Source of the DNA: Mycteria americana
Lineage: Eukaryota > Chordata > Aves > Ciconiiformes > Ciconiidae
DNA length: 64,000 bases
NCBI RefSeq assembly: GCF_035582795.1
Contig: NC_134368.1
Location: forward strand, 7,479,501-7,543,500
Direction of reading: 5' to 3'
Part shown: piece after piece, positions 60,801 to 64,000 of the stretch
How positions within the stretch are numbered: position 1 is the stretch's first letter
How the letters are laid out: each line of letters starts with the position of its first letter
Made by a program: the position numbers and the translations under genes
Notes under the pieces: model-generated
The model's database searches: none
Seen by the model: only the letters and a program-made list of their open reading frames with translations
What the model was told of the DNA's origin: nothing

Positions 60801-63577
60801 TCTCAGTGGCGCACTCTGGAGGAAGCGCTGAAGGATCGGAGGAGAGCTGTGGATGAAGCCGCTGATGCCCTTCTGAAAGCCAAGTAAGCTGCTTGCTTTT
60901 AAGGCTTATCAGGTGGTAACTTAATATCACCCATGCAAGGGCTGGCAGACACGAGATGGGTTTCTAGAAAGCATGCAGTCACCTGTGTTCATATTAAACT
61001 GACGTGTTTGTGCCAAATCAAAAAAGTCACGTACACTAATGAATATTTTAATTTGTAGTGTGTACATCTTAGGTGCCTGTGCACATGGTCTTCACTGTAC
61101 CAGAGAGTCTGAAACAGTCTTATTCGTCTTTTTAAGAACTTGTTTATCTCTTTAATACTTATCTATAGTGTTGGTAAGTTCAAGTAAGATTAACAAAAAA
61201 AAAAAAAATCCATAATCCTTTTTGTATTATTTTTGGATAATTTTGTCATTGTTAAAACCTATTGTGAGGACTCCATGACTGCACTCTCTGTGTATTGAGT
61301 CAGTAACATCACTAGCTTCTTTTAGTTATAATGAAAAATTAAACCTTACAGCATCGTTTGGCAGTTCTATCTGTCAGCAGAGTTGCTTTTAAGCGCGTGT
61401 CTAAGAAAACCTTGAATTCTGAAATGGAGCACTGCTCGTAACCCAAGGTTCTGTATGAACCACATTGATGAGCAGCGAGTCTGGTGTGCAGACTCATTGC
61501 GTAGGGATTATAGCAGCAAAAATAAGATGACAGACAAGTATCTCCACATTGCCCTTGTAATGAGGATAGACACAAATTTGGAAGCCCTTTTGATGCTTCT
61601 GAGGCTGAGAGGGCAACATCATCCTTGAAGATGCACGGTTGCGATTTAAGTCACAAACTTCTCTTATCTTTGAAGTTGCTGTGCTGACTGAAAATAGTTA
61701 GGAGGTGTAACTGAGGTTTCAAAGAGTAAAACAAAGCTAACCCAAACCCCAGATGCGCTTGCTTTCATTCTCTATTGTTCTACTGGATGCCTTCGCTTTT
61801 ATTTATTTACTTGTTTGTTTATTTTAAAGCTTGTTCCTTATTTTAGTGAGGTCATTAGAAACCTCCATTGGTTTGAATGGATTTGGAAAAGGAATGCTTT
61901 TTCACTTGTTCCTTGATTTCCAATTATGCTAGAGAAAAGTGGTTCTTTCTTAATTAAAAAAAAAAATCTATCTTTACAGAGCTCTATAAATTTTCTCCCA
62001 TCCTCAGTTATGTCCACCAGTCACCATGTCCAAAATACTTCTGCAAGAGTAAGCCATCTGTATTAAAAACGTTTCCTTGATGCTCTGTTATGTGATGGAA
62101 ATGTCTGCCTTCTAATACTAACTTAGTTTTACTAATACGAACTCCTTTCAGTGAATTTTCTTTCATCTGCCCCTTCCAGCTAAGTCTTGAGTACTAATTG
62201 CACTATAAATAATTCTCATTTTACATGGAATAGACACACTGACATCTTTAGGTTTCAGGTTGTGGGGAAAAAAAAAAAAAATCTTTAATCACAGCATCTT
62301 AGCCATAGAGCTGGTAGATGGGAAGCACCAGTAGAGTTATCCGGTAGCTCTTCCTGTAAATACAGATAGCAGAAAGTAAACTTTTCTTTGGGGTTAAGTT
62401 GTAAGACCTGTATGCGTTATAATTAACAGCTGCTTCTCTTTTCAGAGAAGAGTTAGAGAAGATGAAAGGTGTAATTGAGAACGCCAAGAAGTCTCAGATC
62501 GCAGGAGCCAAATCTCACATTATCGCTGCAGAAGAAAATCTTCATCATATGATAGTTGACTTGGACAACGTCGTAAAAAAGGTAATGCTTCCACAGACTG
62601 TTTTTAGTTGCCATTAGAGTAAGGACTACCTGGCAGCTTGTGCAGGCCTCCCCTTCCCAAGTCCTCTGTAGTAGGTTAAATATTTTTGAAGTGTAAATTC
62701 TGGTCTTTTTTTAGCTATACTCAGTCTTCGAGCTGATTACCTACCAGTGAACAGTCATGACAAGATCTTTGCAAGAAGAACTTGAACTCTGTCCTGAAAG
62801 AGTCTCCAGCCAGCTTGAGTCGTGTCTGTCCTTTCTGTAGGCGACTTGTAATTCTTTGCATTTGATGCCGAGAGGAATTTACCATGAGGTTAGGGAGGAG
62901 CAGGAGCAAGTTGTGCTAATGACTTGGTGGGTAAATCACTTTACAGCTCAGAAGACTGGGGAAGAAATGTAAAGGTGAAATTTATCCCCTTTGCAGCACA
63001 GTTGATAATTCATCAGGTGTGTTTTGAGTGGAGAATTTAGCCTAATAGTGGGAATATCAGAACTCACTGAGGGGGGCAGCCGTCACAGGACGGGCTTACT
63101 AGGCCTATATGGTAGCTGAAAGCAGAGAAAAAGAGCTGGAGATCTTCAAAGATGCAAACTGAATTAAGATACTCTTTTGGTCCTCTCTAGGCTACAGACT
63201 GGCTGTCTAGTTACAGTGTGCATGTGAGGAGAAATGGATTTGTGGTAGTTCCAGCAAATAATTATTGTATACAAGAGGTTTGATATCACAGGGTGGGTTT
63301 TTTTTCTCCCCCAAGTCAGTTTGCTTTGGTTGGGCTGGAGGGTAACGATACCTGCCTCTAACTCAGGACCTGGCTTTAAATTATGTATGCCTCTGTTTTT
63401 GATATTTGCCTTGACAAATAAACTGATCTCATTTTTGTTTGTTACAGGTTCAGGCAGCACAATCTGAGGCCAAGATAGTAGCTCAGTATCATGAGCTTGT
63501 GGCTACAGCTAGAGAAGAGTTTCAGCGAGAGCTTGACAGTATCACCCCCGATGTACAGCCTGGCTGGAAGGGGCTAA
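45763..63577 (+). CDS. IMMT: IMMT, mitofilin / MICOS subunit MIC60 (5' half)
   Basis: Ten exons (45763-45807, 52220-52296, 52728-52917, 54726-54846, 55469-55549, 56638-56739, 59630-59766, 60780-60883, 62446-62581, 63448-63577) join in frame to 374 codons, about half of the 758-residue human protein. MIC60 is anchored in the inner mitochondrial membrane and organises cristae junctions and contact sites. Visible are a mitochondrial presequence ([15 protein letters not shown]), a Gly-rich membrane segment ([20 protein letters not shown]), a variable linker with [15 protein letters not shown] and [19 protein letters not shown], and the start of the long coiled coil ([59 protein letters not shown]). 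The C-terminal mitofilin domain lies beyond the window. The start matches human MLRAC. Confidence 0.96.
46040..46044 (-). promoter_or_regulatory. inverted CCAAT box in IMMT intron 1
   Basis: ATTGG in the context gcgattggctgc, about 230 bases inside intron 1 and 80-270 bases before the ZNF143-type sites. Part of a possible second promoter. Confidence 0.4.
46126..46144 (+). promoter_or_regulatory. ZNF143/THAP11-type site 1
   Basis: ACTACGAGTCCCGGCGTGC fits the ACTAC(A)nnTCCCAGnnTGC promoter motif with a few differences. Confidence 0.55.
46189..46207 (-). promoter_or_regulatory. ZNF143/THAP11-type site 2
   Basis: The minus strand reads ACTACAAGGACCGGCGTGC, matching the same motif in opposite orientation to site 1, with one C of the CCC core changed to A. 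Confidence 0.5.
46297..46315 (-). promoter_or_regulatory. ZNF143/THAP11-type site 3
   Basis: The minus strand reads ACTACAGCCCCCAGCATGC, an excellent match to the ACTACAnnnCCCAGnATGC consensus. This is the best of the three sites. Confidence 0.65.
52220..52296 (+). CDS. IMMT: IMMT exon 2
   Basis: 77 bases, acceptor ccccttgcag, donor gtacgt. Reads [20 protein letters not shown] then PSGES and part of Gly. Arg-rich end of the presequence; [11 protein letters not shown] aligns with human RPLRPCRRYST. Confidence 0.93.
52728..52917 (+). CDS. IMMT: IMMT exon 3, inner-membrane anchor
   Basis: 190 bases, acceptor acccctcag, donor gtaagt. It codes the transmembrane helix ([20 protein letters not shown]) with Gly-x-x-x-Gly spacing, then [20 protein letters not shown] and [13 protein letters not shown], very close to human. 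Confidence 0.96.
52918..54725 (+). other. IMMT: IMMT intron 3
   Basis: A 1,808-base GT-AG intron; the preceding intron (52297-52727) is 431 bases. No exon, repeat family or RNA recognised in either. Confidence 0.8.
54726..54846 (+). CDS. IMMT: IMMT exon 4
   Basis: 121 bases, acceptor atttttcaag, donor gtaaat. Reads [20 protein letters not shown] then [20 protein letters not shown] plus one base. [19 protein letters not shown] is the human counterpart; the remainder is fast-evolving intermembrane-space linker. Confidence 0.94.
54847..55468 (+). other. IMMT: IMMT intron 4
   Basis: A 622-base intron ending in the tandem acceptor aacagcag. No other feature seen. Confidence 0.8.
55469..55549 (+). 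CDS. IMMT: IMMT exon 5 with tandem acceptor
   Basis: 81 bases. Reads (A)[20 protein letters not shown] then GIQTEE plus one base; human has AAQIISAAGDTLSVPAPA here. The acceptor is a tandem aacagcag, so use of the second AG (exon from 55472) removes one Ala. A second in-frame GT donor 9 bases downstream (55559-55560) would add three residues (GEK). Confidence 0.9.
55550..56637 (+). other. IMMT: IMMT intron 5
   Basis: A 1,088-base intron. Human IMMT has extra linker sequence at this junction (around residues DHPEIGEGKP); I found no matching exon here. Reading through the donor ends after 14 codons at tag 55594-55596. Confidence 0.7.
56638..56739 (+). CDS. IMMT: IMMT exon 6
   Basis: 102 bases, acceptor tctgaatag, donor gtaagt. 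Reads [20 protein letters not shown] then [14 protein letters not shown] plus one base. [14 protein letters not shown] matches human [14 protein letters not shown]. The segment before ERSPEEV is shorter than in the remembered human isoform. Confidence 0.94.
56740..59629 (+). other. IMMT: IMMT intron 6 (2.9 kb) with CR1 insertion
   Basis: GT-AG intron. About 0.9 kb (56916-57835) is CR1-derived. The remainder shows no exon or other known element. Confidence 0.8.
56916..57835 (-). mobile_element. CR1 LINE, old 3' fragment (perhaps two copies)
   Basis: On the + strand it reads as the reverse complement of a CR1 3' end: gttggaaaggacctacagtg, atcatctagtccaactgcct, ggcctggggcatcgaccacc, ttccagtgtgtgaccaccct, then gatgtggtctcgtaagtgcc and atccccaggtccttgtctac. 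It keeps the 3' UTR and the last part of the reverse-transcriptase ORF and has many changes, so it is inactive. A partial CR1-like start at 56916-57010 directly precedes a new start near 57012, suggesting two tandem or nested insertions. CR1 is the dominant LINE of birds and reptiles. Confidence 0.85.
59630..59766 (+). CDS. IMMT: IMMT exon 7
   Basis: 137 bases, acceptor acttttttccag, donor gtaaac. Reads [20 protein letters not shown] then [20 protein letters not shown] and AMDDSE. Helical, matching human [20 protein letters not shown] and the region after it. Confidence 0.95.
59767..60779 (+). other. IMMT: IMMT intron 7
   Basis: A 1,013-base intron with a C run at 59948-59964 and an AT-rich inverted repeat at 60356-60442. 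No coding content. Confidence 0.8.
60356..60442. repeat. AT-rich 16-bp perfect inverted repeat
   Basis: TTGCTTTTAAGCTTAA at 60356-60371 is matched by its exact complement at 60427-60442, with a 55-base loop. Both arms contain the AAGCTT palindrome, and related words (agtattac, ggtacttt/agtacttt, aagtattaagct) recur inside and just after. Confidence 0.75.
60780..60883 (+). CDS. IMMT: IMMT exon 8
   Basis: 104 bases, acceptor gcttcttag, donor gtaagc. Reads [20 protein letters not shown] then [14 protein letters not shown] and two bases of Lys. A strongly conserved coiled-coil part. Confidence 0.96.
60884..62445 (+). other. IMMT: IMMT intron 8
   Basis: A 1,562-base intron with several A runs (for example near 61195 and 62270). 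No element recognised. Confidence 0.8.
62446..62581 (+). CDS. IMMT: IMMT exon 9
   Basis: 136 bases, acceptor tcttttcag, donor gtaatg. Reads [20 protein letters not shown] then [20 protein letters not shown] and NVVKK, as in human with few changes. Confidence 0.96.
62582..63447 (+). other. IMMT: IMMT intron 9
   Basis: An 866-base intron; nothing recognised apart from splice signals. Confidence 0.8.
63448..63577 (+). CDS. IMMT: IMMT exon 10, last one in the window
   Basis: 130 bases, acceptor ttgttacag, donor gtaagt. Reads [20 protein letters not shown] then [20 protein letters not shown] and KGL plus one base. Human continues with SVSDLADKL, which should start the next exon beyond 64000. Confidence 0.96.
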
Positions 63578-64000
63578 GTAAGTCTCTGACTGCAGGGTTA
63601 CTTCATGCTTGTTATATGCCCGTCACTTTGGTTTGTAGTTTCTGTAACTATGGCCACTGAATTGAATGTCCAGCCTCCTGTTTTCCATATTGTTTGGTCG
63701 GTTTGAAGTGAAAATTAATTCACAATTAAAATAAGTAATCTAAAGTAGGTGTTACGAAGAGGCTTAGTTCTGGAAACTACCTGTGCTGTATTGGAAGCTT
63801 CAAAAAATGTAGCTCTTGTGTGATAGATATCATGTGGTGTTCAACCACCTCTTCCCTCCCCTGGTATTCCAGGAGGAGAGCCAGGTCACTCCAGATTTGG
63901 AGCAAATCTGTGTTGCTCACTGATCAAGTGTTTGTCTGGTTGACTCTCTGTGGTTATAGGTATTATAATCCACCATTATTACAGAGTGATAAAGAACTCC
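63578..64000 (+). other. IMMT: IMMT intron 10 (partial)
   Basis: Starts with a perfect donor gtaagt and runs off the window. The next expected exon, opening SVSDLADKL, is not seen. Confidence 0.8.

Noticed and set aside
1-64000. CRISPR arrays, bacterial systems, prophage or viral genes
   Set aside because: Nothing of the kind was seen; the window is ordinary vertebrate genic DNA.

Overview
The window is vertebrate nuclear DNA, most likely from a bird (at least a sauropsid). It holds an intron-rich, tightly packed block with the conserved gene order REEP1 - MRPL35 - IMMT, as on human 2p11. A diverged CR1-type LINE in an IMMT intron, short IMMT introns and a very GC-rich promoter island support a bird. 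The species cannot be told from the sequence. There are no bacterial operons, viral genes, CRISPR arrays or tRNA/rRNA genes. Most long open frames here are chance frames in introns.

Layout. Bases 1 to about 39-42.5 kb carry the 3' part of REEP1 (+ strand). Its first exons lie upstream of the window. Coding exons are 2067-2143, 4056-4176, 5826-5939, 19844-20012 and 38757-38767, with a probable alternative exon at 36129-36268. MRPL35 (- strand) is complete in three exons (45092-44860, 44295-44151, 43926-43738) and encodes 188 residues, the same length as the human protein. IMMT (mitofilin/MIC60, + strand) starts at 45763. Its first ten coding exons lie in the window, reaching about half the protein; the rest lies beyond 64000. 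All splice sites and phases were worked out by eye and agree from exon to exon.

REEP1 shapes tubular ER. MRPL35 is part of the mitochondrial large ribosomal subunit. IMMT organises cristae junctions. MRPL35 and IMMT are head to head with start codons 670 bp apart. They share a CpG-island promoter with two NRF-1-type palindromes, a CCAAT box and an unusual array of three octamer (ATTTGCAT) elements, two of which form a perfect inverted repeat. A second cluster of promoter-like sites (three ZNF143/THAP11-type motifs and a CCAAT box) lies just inside IMMT intron 1.

The most interesting observation is at the REEP1 3' end. Skipping 36129-36268 gives the canonical ...SSGTA end. Including it keeps the frame open, shifts the reading frame of the last exon, and gives a 67-residue longer, charged C-terminus that resembles the end of REEP2. 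The last exon would then be coding in two frames.
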